DNA from: Cypionkella sp.
GTDB taxonomy: Bacteria > Pseudomonadota > Alphaproteobacteria > Rhodobacterales > Rhodobacteraceae
DNA length: 63,271 bases
NCBI RefSeq assembly: GCF_030652235.1
Contig: NZ_JAUSBA010000043.1
Location: 1 to 63,271, forward strand
Direction: 5' to 3'
Below are positions 8,840 through 16,923 of the stretch, one piece after another. Made by a program: the position numbers and the translations under genes. The stretch's first letter is position 1. Each line of letters begins with the position of its first letter. Below the pieces are notes generated by a model, which saw nothing but the letters and a program-made list of their open reading frames with translations, was not told the DNA's origin and searched no databases.

Positions 8840-10015
8840 ATGCAACGAAAAGACCGGATCGACCGTTTGGTCGGGGAACATGCGGCCAAGCTATCGGAGC
8901 GCCTGATGGCGCATCGCACGCAGCTTTTCCCGCCCAATGCGCAAAAGCAACTGCGGTCGTTCAGCAGTGGCGAGGTCGCGGGGCTGCTGGGCGTCAAGGA
9001 TGCTTACCTTCGCAAGCTGTCGCTGGAGGGGCGCGGGCCGCAGCCGCAAACCGGGGCTGGCGGGCGGCGGTTGTATTCTTCGCAAGATATCATGGCGTTG
9101 CGGCAGATGCTGGAACTGGGCGCGAAGGCACCGGGCACCTACCTGCCGGGGCGGCGGGCGGGGGACCATTTGCAGGTGATCACCGTGATCAACTTCAAGG
9201 GCGGCTCTGGCAAGACCACCACGGCGGCGCATCTGGCGCAAAAGGCGGCGCTGGATGGCTATAAGGTGCTGGCGATTGATCTGGACCCGCAGGCCAGTCT
9301 GTCGGCGCTGCACGGCTATCAACCCGAGTTTGATCTGGCGGATGGCGGCACGCTGTATGATGCGATCCGCTATGATGATCCGGTGCGCCTGCGCGATATT
9401 ATCCGCCCGACCTATTTCACCAACCTGCATCTGATTCCCGGCAATCTGGAGCTGATGGAATTTGAACATGACACGCCGCGTGTGCTGGCCGAGCGTGGCG
9501 GTAATCTTTTCTTTACCAGAATTTCCGATGCCTTGGCGCAGGTGGAAGGCGATTACGATCTGGTCGTGATCGACTGTCCGCCGCAACTGGGGTTTCTGAC
9601 CATGTCGGCTTTGTCTGCGGCCACTTCCGTTCTGGTGACGGTGCATCCGCAGATGCTGGATGTGATGAGCATGTGTCAGTTTTTGCTGATGACCTCGAAC
9701 CTATTGGGCGTGGTGGCGGATGCGGGCGGCAATATGAGTTACGATTGGCTGCGCTATCTGGTGACGCGCTACGAGCCGGGGGATGGGCCGCAAAACCAGA
9801 TGGTCAGCTTTATGCGCAGCCTGTTTGGCGATCATGTGCTGAACCATACCGTTTTGAAATCAACAGCAATTTCCGATGCAGGCCTAACCAAGCAGACCCT
9901 GTATGAGGTGGAAAAAGCCGATTTCACCCGCGCCACTTACGAGCGCGCGATGGAAAGCCTGAACGCGGTGAATGGCGAGATTGAAGACCTGATTCAAGCG
10001 GCATGGGGGCGGTAA
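8840..10015 (+). CDS. repA: RepA, ParA-type partition ATPase of the repABC replicon
   Basis: A 391-residue plasmid partition ATPase. It has an N-terminal MerR-like helix-turn-helix region (SSGEVAGLLGVKDAYLRKL, about residues 42-60), then a deviant Walker A motif KGGSGKTTT at 120-128, LAIDLDPQASL, and the ParA motif VVIDCPPQLGF. RepA segregates the plasmid with RepB and represses the operon. I start at ATG 8840 (MQRKDRID); an in-frame GTG at 8810 overlaps the operator repeats and looks less likely. repB follows immediately after its stop. Confidence 0.9.
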   Translation: MQRKDRIDRLVGEHAAKLSERLMAHRTQLFPPNAQKQLRSFSSGEVAGLLGVKDAYLRKLSLEGRGPQPQTGAGGRRLYSSQDIMALRQMLELGAKAPGTYLPGRRAGDHLQVITVINFKGGSGKTTTAAHLAQKAALDGYKVLAIDLDPQASLSALHGYQPEFDLADGGTLYDAIRYDDPVRLRDIIRPTYFTNLHLIPGNLELMEFEHDTPRVLAERGGNLFFTRISDALAQVEGDYDLVVIDCPPQLGFLTMSALSAATSVLVTVHPQMLDVMSMCQFLLMTSNLLGVVADAGGNMSYDWLRYLVTRYEPGDGPQNQMVSFMRSLFGDHVLNHTVLKSTAISDAGLTKQTLYEVEKADFTRATYERAMESLNAVNGEIEDLIQAAWGR

Positions 10016-10942
10016 ATGGCACGCAAAGATGTGTTGATCGGATTGCTGGCGACCCCTGCCCCCTCGACGGCAGCCGGGCCACCTCGGGCGCAAAAGGGGG
10101 CGATTGGGGCGGTTTCACGCTCGATTGCCGATCTGAAGGCGCGGGCGGTGATCGAGTTGGACCCCGATCTGATTGAGGCGGGCGGCTTGCAGGATCGGCT
10201 GGAAAGCGATCCGGTGGACGACAGCGCTTTGGCGCGCTCTATCGGTGAATATGGCCAGCAGGTGCCGGTTCTGGTGCGCCCGCACCCTGATCAAGATGGG
10301 CGCTATCAAATCGTTTACGGCCGCCGCCGGGTGCTGGCGATGCGCGCGCTTGGCCAGCCGGTCAAAGCGCTGGTGCGTGATCTGGATGACCGGGCGCTGG
10401 TGCTGGCGCAGGGGCAGGAAAACACCGCGCGGCGCGATCTGTCGTTCATCGAAAAGGTCAACTTTGCGCGGCAGTTGCAGGATGCGGGCTATGATCGCAA
10501 GGTGATCTGCGATGCGCTTTCGGTGGATAAAACCCTTGCCTCGCGGATGCTGTCGGTGGCGGGGCGGTTGCCGTCTGCGCTGATCGAGGCGATTGGCGCG
10601 GCGCCGTCTGTTGGGCGGGATCGTTGGCTTGCGTTGGCGGATCTGATCGAGGCGGGCGGCGACGGTGTGGCCGCGGCTGTGGGCGAGAGTTCGGACGCGC
10701 GGTTTCAGGCGGTGTGGCATCATCTGACCGCCAAGCCTGCGCGCGCTGCGCCCCCCCTGCCCCGCGAGGCCCCGCGCGTGGTGCTGGCCGAGGGCGGTGC
10801 GCCGCTGGCCGAGGCATCTTTGGGGGCCACAACAATGACACTAAAGCTGCGTCTGGCGCAAACCGCTGGGTTTGAGGACTGGCTTTTGGACAATCTTCCC
10901 GCCCTGCTGCGCGACTGGCAGAACGGCAAGCCTGATGCGTAA
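10016..10942 (+). CDS. repB: RepB, ParB-type centromere-binding protein
   Basis: A 308-residue ParB family protein of repABC plasmids. It carries the ParB box (VYGRRRVLAMRALGQPVKALV), the ENTARRDLSFIEK segment and a helix-turn-helix (KVICDALSVDKTLASRMLSV). It binds parS and works with RepA in segregation. The ATG is next to the repA stop, so the two are one operon. Two GTT-N4-GC-N4-AAC palindromes matching the RepB parS consensus lie after repC and are the likely binding sites. Confidence 0.9.
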   Translation: MARKDVLIGLLATPAPSTAAGPPRAQKGAIGAVSRSIADLKARAVIELDPDLIEAGGLQDRLESDPVDDSALARSIGEYGQQVPVLVRPHPDQDGRYQIVYGRRRVLAMRALGQPVKALVRDLDDRALVLAQGQENTARRDLSFIEKVNFARQLQDAGYDRKVICDALSVDKTLASRMLSVAGRLPSALIEAIGAAPSVGRDRWLALADLIEAGGDGVAAAVGESSDARFQAVWHHLTAKPARAAPPLPREAPRVVLAEGGAPLAEASLGATTMTLKLRLAQTAGFEDWLLDNLPALLRDWQNGKPDA

Positions 10943-10977
10943 CCCTGAACCAGAAAGGAGGCACGCTTCGGCATAAC

Positions 10978-11028
10978 AAAAAGCCCCCCGGAAATGACAT
11001 TCCGAGAGGCCCATTCTTGTCTTTGCAC
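10978..11028 (-). ncRNA. Countertranscribed RNA (incompatibility RNA) in the repB-repC gap
   Basis: On the minus strand a consensus -35 TTGACA (11063-11058) and a -10-like CTATTT (11040-11035), 17 bp apart, drive toward a clear intrinsic terminator: arms CCTCTCGGAA and TTCCGGGGGG with a 6-nt loop (11009-10984), then five T (10982-10978). This gives an RNA of about 50 nt antisense to the repC leader, the place and size of the ctRNA that sets repABC copy number and incompatibility. Confidence 0.75.
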
Positions 11029-11063
11029 TTCAAGAAATAGGCCCTCTTATGCTCGGCTGTCAA

Positions 11064-11079
11064 CCGCTGATTTCAGCGG
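11064..11079 (+). promoter_or_regulatory. Hairpin in the repC leader
   Basis: CCGCTGA-TT-TCAGCGG is a perfect 7-bp-arm hairpin 30 nt before the repC start and just upstream of the ctRNA promoter. In repABC plasmids a leader hairpin that blocks repC expression forms when the ctRNA is bound; this is the likely candidate. Confidence 0.5.
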
Positions 11080-11108
11080 CCGGAGCAGTTTTGCCGCGTG
11101 ATACCCCA

Positions 11109-12332
11109 ATGAAGCATATTTCCGTGACGCCGTTTGGGCGGCAAGCGATGACGGCTGGGCTGTTGGCGGCGCGTGCCTTAAGGGATGAAGCCCCCCTGCC
11201 CCGGATTGATAAATGGTCGCTTTTCAACGACTTGCGCACTGCGCGCGGGCGGTTTGGCGTTAGTGACCGCGATCTGTCGGTGCTGTATGCGCTGCTGACC
11301 TTCCTGCCTGCCAAGGCGCTGGAGGATGGCGCCGATCTGGTGGTGTTTCCATCAAATGCCTCGCTGTCAGACCGGGCGCATGGCATGGCGGAAAGCACGC
11401 TGCGGCGGCATTTGGCGGTGCTGGTGGGCGCGGGGCTGGTGTGGCGGCAAGACAGCCCGAACGGCAAGCGCTATGCGGCGCGGGATCGGTCGGGCGCGCT
11501 GGTGCAGGCGTTTGGGCTTGATCTGCGGCCCTTGTTGCTGCGCGCGGGCGATATTGTGGCGGCAGCGGCGGAGGTGGCCGAGGCCGCTGACCGCCTGCAC
11601 CGCGCGCGCGCGGCTTTGGTGCTGCGGATGCGCGATGCGGCCAAGCTGCTGGCTTATGGCATCGAAGCCTGTCTGCCGGGCGATTGGGCGGGCCTGGAGG
11701 CGCGGTTGCTGCCGCTGCGGGCGGCATTGCGGCGCAAGATGGACGCGGGTGTCGTGGCGGGACTTCTGGGCGAAGCTGGGAGTATTTTACAGGCTTTGCG
11801 GCTGATGATTGAAAGCAATACAGAAGAAAAGTATGGCACTGCCGCTCATAATGAGCGTCACCATACGAATTCAAAACAAGACTCTTATGTATTTGAACCT
11901 TGCCTAGAAACAGGCAGGGGCGCGGGGCAGGAGAATCTTGTCCCTGAACTGGCGCAGCAGGATGACCCGGATGATGGGGCGCAAGATGCAGCGCAGATGC
12001 CAAGTATTCCGCTGGTATTGGTGTTGAAAGCCTGCCCGGATATTTTACCCTATGCGCGATCGAACTTGACGCAATGGCGCGATTTGGTCGTGGTGGCGTC
12101 GGAAGTGCGCGGCATGATGGGGATCAGTGCTTCGGCTTGGCAAGAGGCGCAACGTTTCATGGGGCCAGAGACGGCGGCGATCGCCGTGGTGGCGATGATG
12201 CAGCGGATTGGCAGTATTTCCAATCCGGGTGGGTATCTACGGGCGCTGTCGGGCAAGGCTGCGGCTGGCGGATTTTCGGCGGGGCCGATGATTATGGCTT
12301 TGTTGAACACTGAAACCGCGCGGGCGGCGTGA
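11109..12332 (+). CDS. repC: RepC replication initiator
   Basis: A 407-residue initiator of repABC plasmids. The N-terminal part has the usual MKHISVTPFGRQ opening and a winged-helix region (NASLSDRAHGMAESTLRRHLAVLVGAGLV shows the recognition helix), followed by a charged linker and a C-terminal helical domain. The start at 11109 matches family openings; the reading frame is open further up to 11049 but that part crosses the leader hairpin. The origin of replication is normally inside repC, where a lower-GC stretch at about 11790-11900 (many A/T codons) is a plausible place. Copy control is by the antisense RNA upstream. Confidence 0.9.
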   Translation: MKHISVTPFGRQAMTAGLLAARALRDEAPLPRIDKWSLFNDLRTARGRFGVSDRDLSVLYALLTFLPAKALEDGADLVVFPSNASLSDRAHGMAESTLRRHLAVLVGAGLVWRQDSPNGKRYAARDRSGALVQAFGLDLRPLLLRAGDIVAAAAEVAEAADRLHRARAALVLRMRDAAKLLAYGIEACLPGDWAGLEARLLPLRAALRRKMDAGVVAGLLGEAGSILQALRLMIESNTEEKYGTAAHNERHHTNSKQDSYVFEPCLETGRGAGQENLVPELAQQDDPDDGAQDAAQMPSIPLVLVLKACPDILPYARSNLTQWRDLVVVASEVRGMMGISASAWQEAQRFMGPETAAIAVVAMMQRIGSISNPGGYLRALSGKAAAGGFSAGPMIMALLNTETARAA

Positions 12333-12333
12333 G

Positions 12334-12349
12334 GTTGACAGCTGTCAAC
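12334..12349. other. parS partition site 1
   Basis: GTTGACAGCTGTCAAC is a perfect 16-bp palindrome that fits the RepB parS consensus GTT-N4-GC-N4-AAC. It begins 2 bp after the repC stop. Confidence 0.85.
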
Positions 12350-12359
12350 TGGGCGCGAA

Positions 12360-12375
12360 GTTGTCAGCTGTCAAC
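12360..12375. other. parS partition site 2
   Basis: GTTGTCAGCTGTCAAC matches GTT-N4-GC-N4-AAC and differs from site 1 by one base. The two sites are 26 bp apart centre to centre, between repC and its terminator. Confidence 0.8.
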
Positions 12376-12377
12376 TT

Positions 12378-12406
12378 AATCGGGGTAGGGCAAACTTACC
12401 CCGATT
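12378..12406. terminator. Inverted repeat shared by repC and the convergent ATPase gene
   Basis: AATCGGGGTA and TACCCCGATT form perfect 10-bp arms with a 9-nt loop. The position between two convergent genes (repC ends at 12332, the ATPase ends at 12411) suggests a bidirectional terminator, though no long T-run follows. Confidence 0.6.
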
Positions 12407-12410
12407 GATG

Positions 12411-13577
12411 TTAGGATTGCTGCCGTAGCAGGGCCAGTGCGACATCCAAAGGCATCGCGCGCAAGCCATCGCCAAGGGGGGCCTCGCGCGCGCCTGCATA
12501 GACCAGAATACGGCGATCTGCCTGAATGTCGGCGGTCGCCAAGTGGAAGCCCCGCGATACTTTAGGGGCTGTGCTGCGCTTGATCTCTATCGCCCAGACC
12601 GCGCCTTGGGGCAGGCGCAGCACAAGGTCCAACTCGGCCCCGGCTGAGGTTCGATAAAAGAACGGCGCGGTCCCCCTGGGTGCGGCAGTGATCAAGGCTT
12701 CCAGACAAAACCCTTCCCAACTGCCAGCGACAACCGGGTGGCCCAGCAGGTTTTCCAGTGTTTCAAGCCCCAGTAAGGTGTGCAGAAGCCCGGTGTCGCG
12801 GACATAGACTTTGGCCGATTTGACCAGCCGCTTGCCGGTGTTTTCATGCCACGGTGTAAGACGGCGCACCAGCATCAGATCGACCAGCAGATCCAGATAG
12901 CGCCCGACGGTCTGGCCTGAAACCCCCAAGCCGTCGCCCAAGGCGGCAGCGTTCAGCAATCCGCCTTGGGCATGGGCAAGCATGGTCCAGAACCGGCGCA
13001 GCGTCGTGGCCGGAATACGGGGGCCAAGGGCAGGGATGTCACGCTGCAGATACCTGCGCAGAAAGTCTTCGCGCCAGTTGAGGCTTGCGCGGTCACTGAC
13101 GGCCCTGAAGCTGTCGGGAAAGCCGCCACGCAGCCAAAGCCTGGTCATTTGATCATCGCCGACTTCATCCAGTTGCAGCGGCGGCATCTCGACATACCGC
13201 ACATGGCCTGCCAGAGATTCGGCCGATTGGTGCAATAACAGGTTTGAGGCCGCGCCCAAAAGCAGAAATTGACCGCTGCGCAACCCTTTGCGGCGTCGCA
13301 TGTCGATCTGACCGCGCAGGCTGTTGAACAGGCCGGGCATCTGCTGCACCTGATCCAGAACAACCAGTTTTCCGGCCTGCTCGTCCAGATAAAGATCTGG
13401 CTCGGTCAGAACCTGCCGATCCGCCGCGCGTTCAAGGTCAAGATAGACCGAGGGCATTTGCGCGGCGATCTCTAGCGCAAGGGTGGTTTTTCCGATCTGA
13501 TGCGGGCCCAAAAGCACGACCGCCGCGTGTTCAGCAAGCGCCGAGATGACAAGGTGATTGCTGCTGCGTGGGTACAT
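12411..13577 (-). CDS. AAA_14/DUF4143 family ATPase
   Basis: A 388-residue ATP-binding protein. An N-terminal AAA domain carries Walker A GPHQIGKTT at residues 24-32 and a Walker B-like strand (LVVLDQVQQMP; the usual Glu is Gln here). A C-terminal DUF4143 region carries the nuclease-like pattern AELDLVL ... WAIEIKRS. The family is common beside mobile elements; its role is unknown. The Walker A motif has H and Q at positions often R/Q and V/T, so ATP binding is probable but not certain. I start at ATG 13577 (MYPRSSNH), not the longer frame from 13664. Confidence 0.75.
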   Translation of the reverse strand: MYPRSSNHLVISALAEHAAVVLLGPHQIGKTTLALEIAAQMPSVYLDLERAADRQVLTEPDLYLDEQAGKLVVLDQVQQMPGLFNSLRGQIDMRRRKGLRSGQFLLLGAASNLLLHQSAESLAGHVRYVEMPPLQLDEVGDDQMTRLWLRGGFPDSFRAVSDRASLNWREDFLRRYLQRDIPALGPRIPATTLRRFWTMLAHAQGGLLNAAALGDGLGVSGQTVGRYLDLLVDLMLVRRLTPWHENTGKRLVKSAKVYVRDTGLLHTLLGLETLENLLGHPVVAGSWEGFCLEALITAAPRGTAPFFYRTSAGAELDLVLRLPQGAVWAIEIKRSTAPKVSRGFHLATADIQADRRILVYAGAREAPLGDGLRAMPLDVALALLRQQS

Positions 13578-13900
13578 AGCGTGTAAATATGCCGTGAGTT
13601 GGAAGTTTTGCAAGGTTAAACGCGGATTATGCAGTTTAGGGTGGGTGGGGCCGCGCTTGCGCATGGCGCTGCCGTGATCGCCGTGCCGGGATACCCCGAT
13701 GCGACAGCACAGCGGATTTCACCGATGCCGCCCCGCGTGCAGACCCATCCGTACCGGGTTCTGTGGGCGAGCTTTGGCCATCAGCGTGCAATGCCTGTCC
13801 CAGCTGTGCGCGGTGCGCTTACCGGGAAATGTTGCCATTTCAAGGCTTATCTCTAAGCTGTGTTGCAGCAATTTCGCGCGGTTATTTTTATATAAACCAG
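13578..13900. other. Intergenic stretch without a supported gene
   Basis: This stretch lies between the ATPase gene and the promoter of the B12-domain gene. Short open frames on both strands show no domain pattern that I recognise. It marks the junction between the plasmid backbone and the photosynthesis cluster. Confidence 0.4.
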
Positions 13901-13902
13901 AC

Positions 13903-13930
13903 TTGCCACAATCTTCAAATTTCCTATAGT
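13903..13930 (+). promoter_or_regulatory. Sigma-70-type promoter for the B12-domain gene
   Basis: TTGCCA (13903-13908) and TATAGT (13925-13930) are separated by 16 bp, about 78 bp before the ATG at 14008, in a locally AT-rich stretch. No TGT-N12-ACA site is next to it, unlike the aerR promoter at the other end of the cluster. Confidence 0.55.
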
Positions 13931-14007
13931 CAGGTACGCAAAGGCATACGGAGACCGGTTGTTCTCTCGGCGGGCCATTGACGTTGATGGCTTTGGAGGA
14001 GGTCAAC

Positions 14008-14829
14008 ATGTCACGCTCTGCTACGTTTGACAGGCAAATGCTTGAGACAGCATTTTCAGAAATTGACGCTGTGCACCGGTCATTGCCGGAAGCCACATTA
14101 AGCACCCTTGCCGCCGAAGTTGTGACGCGGGTCGCGAACAATCTGCGGTTTGCAGTGCAGCCTGATATGGTGCCGTGCCTTGATGAAATAGATATGCTGT
14201 GCAACGCTTTGCTGTCGGATGATCCGCACGCGGCGACAGCCTTTATCGAGAATGTGCAGACCAAAGGGTCCAGCTATGAAACCCTGTGTCTGCTGTATCT
14301 GACCGTTGCCGCGCGACGCTTGGGCGAATGGTGGGACAATGATGACGTCAGCTTTTACCGCGTGACGGTGGCGGCGGGTCGGATCTATGCCATTCTGCGA
14401 ATCCTGCGGATGGAGCGCCCGATCGGTGTGCCCGACATGCAGCGCGCTGCCGCCTTTGCTTCGGTTCCGGGCGAGAATCACACTTTGGGAATCACCATTG
14501 CCAGCGACCTTGCCCGCGAACGCGGCTGGGATATCGACCTGTTTGTCGGCCTTACGCATGACGCTTTGGTTGAAACGCTGGAACAACGTCAGCCCGCCCT
14601 GATCGGCCTGTCTGCCAGCGGCAGGCGATCTATGCCCGCGCTGACCCGGTTGATCGTGGCGCTGCGCATCAGCAATCCCAATGCGCGCATTTTGGTGTGC
14701 GGTCAGATCGCCGCGGCCAACCTTGCTTTGGTTGGTCTGACGGGTGCAGATGCCGCCGCGCATGATTTTCAAGGGGCGATCGGCCATATGGAACGCTTGC
14801 TGGATCTGCCCACGGGTCGGCTGATCTAA
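14008..14829 (+). CDS. B12-binding-domain regulator, AerR/PpaA-like paralogue
   Basis: A 273-residue protein whose C-terminal half looks like a cobalamin-binding fold: PGENHTLG contains the E-x-H-x-x-G signature with His158, followed by beta-alpha units (WDIDLFVGL, PALIGLSASG, ARILVCGQ). An N-terminal helical part (ARRLGEWW, VAAGRIYAIL) matches the region before the B12 domain in AerR/PpaA and related light or oxygen sensors. GGAGGAGG lies 8-9 nt before the ATG at 14008, deciding the start over 13978. It is a paralogue of the gene at 56720, suggesting control of photosynthesis or tetrapyrrole genes by B12 or light. It lacks any DNA-binding domain I can see. Confidence 0.7.
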   Translation: MSRSATFDRQMLETAFSEIDAVHRSLPEATLSTLAAEVVTRVANNLRFAVQPDMVPCLDEIDMLCNALLSDDPHAATAFIENVQTKGSSYETLCLLYLTVAARRLGEWWDNDDVSFYRVTVAAGRIYAILRILRMERPIGVPDMQRAAAFASVPGENHTLGITIASDLARERGWDIDLFVGLTHDALVETLEQRQPALIGLSASGRRSMPALTRLIVALRISNPNARILVCGQIAAANLALVGLTGADAAAHDFQGAIGHMERLLDLPTGRLI

Positions 14830-14848
14830 CGGCTGCTGTTTGGGGCGA

Positions 14849-15820
14849 TCAGAAAACCGCATGGGCCCCGCGATCATCAAGGGCCGCGCCGCGCACCAAA
14901 CGCGCATAGTGGTCAAACAGCGTCTCTGACCCCGTGGCGGGGGTTGCATCCGCCGCATAGTGCCCGGTTGCCGCATCAAAAACCAACATGGATTCAGTGG
15001 CATAATACCGCCCGATCCGCGCAAGTTCCGCTTTGTCTTTCAGCCGTGGCGCAATCCGACCCAAACCGTCCAGCACAGCAATAACGCCGTCCAGCATCCG
15101 CACCGGCACCCGCCGAAACTTTGGCGCAAGACCCAAAAGCCGGAACAACGCTTCACCCTGCTGACGCGGTGTGATCGCAGGGCCGGGGCCGCCGATGGGC
15201 AGGATGCGGTTTTGCAAGTGAGGGTCGTCAAGGCAATCCGCCAGATAACGCCCAAGATCGCCGTCGCTGATCGGCTTGCATGCCGTCAGTGCCCCATCGC
15301 CAAACAGCAAAAACGGCTTGCCCGCCTTCACACGGTTCAACTGCCCGGACAGCGACTTGAAGTAAGCCGTCGGGCGCACGATGGAATAGATCAACCCCGA
15401 GTCGATCAGCGCCCTCTCAAAGGCGAGTTTTGCGTGCTGAAACGCCAATTTGGGCCGTTGCACGCAAATTGCCGACACCAGCACGAACTGTCGGACCCCT
15501 GCGGTTTGCGCCGCCGCCAAAGCCTGCAGATGCGCCTGGTGATCAATCGCCCAGGCATCCAACGGCGCACCCGTGCGCGAGGCAAGGCACGAGACGATGG
15601 CATCGAACCGCTCGCTGCGAAAACCGTCCCGCGCCAGCGATGCAGGGTCTGTCACCTTGCCAAAGCGAAAGCTGGCAGCGTAGGGCAGGGGGCCAGAACC
15701 CGGCCTGACAAAACACACCACCTCATGCCCGCGCGCCAGCAGCGCCGCAACCGTGGCGCGCCCGATGGTGCCGGTTGCCCCCAGCACAAACACCCGCAGG
15801 GCAGGGGCCTGCGCGCTCAT
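14849..15820 (-). CDS. bciA: Divinyl (proto)chlorophyllide 8-vinyl reductase BciA
   Basis: A 323-residue NAD(P)H-dependent reductase of the extended SDR/NmrA fold. The dinucleotide motif GATGTIGRA is at residues 14-22, and the sequence continues [19 protein letters not shown] as in BciA proteins. It reduces the C8 vinyl group of divinyl chlorophyll precursors to ethyl in bacteriochlorophyll a synthesis. The ATG at 15820 overlaps the hemE stop (ATGA), so hemE-bciA is one operon. The longer open frame up to 16033 is a shadow of hemE. It ends 19 bp from the convergent B12-domain gene with no clear terminator. Confidence 0.85.
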   Translation of the reverse strand: MSAQAPALRVFVLGATGTIGRATVAALLARGHEVVCFVRPGSGPLPYAASFRFGKVTDPASLARDGFRSERFDAIVSCLASRTGAPLDAWAIDHQAHLQALAAAQTAGVRQFVLVSAICVQRPKLAFQHAKLAFERALIDSGLIYSIVRPTAYFKSLSGQLNRVKAGKPFLLFGDGALTACKPISDGDLGRYLADCLDDPHLQNRILPIGGPGPAITPRQQGEALFRLLGLAPKFRRVPVRMLDGVIAVLDGLGRIAPRLKDKAELARIGRYYATESMLVFDAATGHYAADATPATGSETLFDHYARLVRGAALDDRGAHAVF

Positions 15821-16845
15821 CCCGCCCGCACCGTGTCCACCATCCGCGCGACGTTGTCCGGGCTGGCATCTGGCGTGATGCCGTGGCCCAGGTTGAAGAT
15901 ATGCGGCCCGCCCTTGAACGCATCGACCACGCGGCGGGTCGCCTGCACCAACGCCTGCCCGCCCGTCACCATATGGGTGGGCGACAGGTTGCCCTGCACG
16001 CAGCCGCCCGGTTGCAGATGCTGTGCCGCCCATTCCGGGCTGACCGCGTTGTCAACCGCCACGCAATCTGCCCCAGTCGCTTGCGCAAACCCCCCATACC
16101 CCGCGCCTGCTTCGCGCGGGAAGGCGATCACCGGCAGGCCGGGGTGTTTGGCCTTCAACGCGCTGATGATGCGGGCGGTGGGCTTCACCGCAAAGTCGTG
16201 AAAATCTTGCCCTTTCAGCGACCCGGCCCATGAATCAAACAGCTTCACCACCTCGGCCCCCGCCTGCACTTGCGCCGACAGATAGTCGATGGTGGCTTCG
16301 GTAATCACGTCGATCAGCGCTGAAAACGTCGCGCGGTCGGTGGCTTTCAACGCATGCGCCGCCGCCTGATCCTTGCTGCCACGCCCGGCAATCATATAGG
16401 TCGCCACCGTCCACGGCGCGCCTGCAAAGCCGATCAGCGTCGTCTCACCTGGCAATTCCCGCGCCAGTATCCGCACGGTTTCATAAATTGGTGCCAGCGT
16501 GTCGTGGATCGCCGCCCGCGGCTTCAAGGCCAAAATCCCCGCCATCGTGGTGATGGTGGAAAGCCTTGGCCCCTCGCCGGTTTCAAACCGCAGATCCGCC
16601 CCCAACGCCTGCGGCAGCAGCAGGATGTCGGCGAAAAGAATAGCCGCATCAAAGCCATAGCGCCGGATCGGTTGCAACGTCACCTCTGCCGCGAGTTCCG
16701 GGTTATAGCACAGTGACAGGAAATCCCCCGCCTGCGCCCGCGTCGCGCGATATTCCGGCAAATACCGCCCGGCTTGCCGCATCATCCAGATCGGCGGGGT
16801 GGGCAGGGTTTCGCCCGCAAGGGCGCGCAGGATCAGCTTGGTCAT
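15817..16845 (-). CDS. hemE: Uroporphyrinogen decarboxylase HemE
   Basis: A 342-residue cytosolic enzyme that converts uroporphyrinogen III to coproporphyrinogen III. The N-terminal signature [17 protein letters not shown] (family: P-x-W-x-M-R-Q-A-G-R) contains the catalytic Arg residues, and [14 protein letters not shown] matches the second conserved block. ATG 16845 (MTKLILRAL) fits the family start. It is divergent from hemC across a 78-bp gap that contains a TGT-N12-ACA palindrome, so its expression is probably tied to photosynthesis control. Confidence 0.93.
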   Translation of the reverse strand: MTKLILRALAGETLPTPPIWMMRQAGRYLPEYRATRAQAGDFLSLCYNPELAAEVTLQPIRRYGFDAAILFADILLLPQALGADLRFETGEGPRLSTITTMAGILALKPRAAIHDTLAPIYETVRILARELPGETTLIGFAGAPWTVATYMIAGRGSKDQAAAHALKATDRATFSALIDVITEATIDYLSAQVQAGAEVVKLFDSWAGSLKGQDFHDFAVKPTARIISALKAKHPGLPVIAFPREAGAGYGGFAQATGADCVAVDNAVSPEWAAQHLQPGGCVQGNLSPTHMVTGGQALVQATRRVVDAFKGGPHIFNLGHGITPDASPDNVARMVDTVRAG

Positions 16846-16888
16846 AGACCCTCCAGATACAGAAAAGCGCAAGATTGTTCGCGGGTGT

Positions 16889-16906
16889 TGTCAGCGCAGA
16901 GTGACA
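16889..16906. promoter_or_regulatory. PpsR-type site between hemE and hemC
   Basis: TGTCAGCGCAGAGTGACA fits TGT-N12-ACA and is symmetric for five bases each side (TGTCA/TGACA). It lies 43 bp before the hemE start and 17 bp before the hemC start. Confidence 0.65.
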
Positions 16907-16923
16907 GCGTTATTCCTTCACAC

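Noticed and set aside
13629-13856. 75-codon frame upstream of the B12-domain gene
   Set aside because: No ribosome-binding site, no recognisable motif, and similar length frames occur on the other strand; not supported as a gene.
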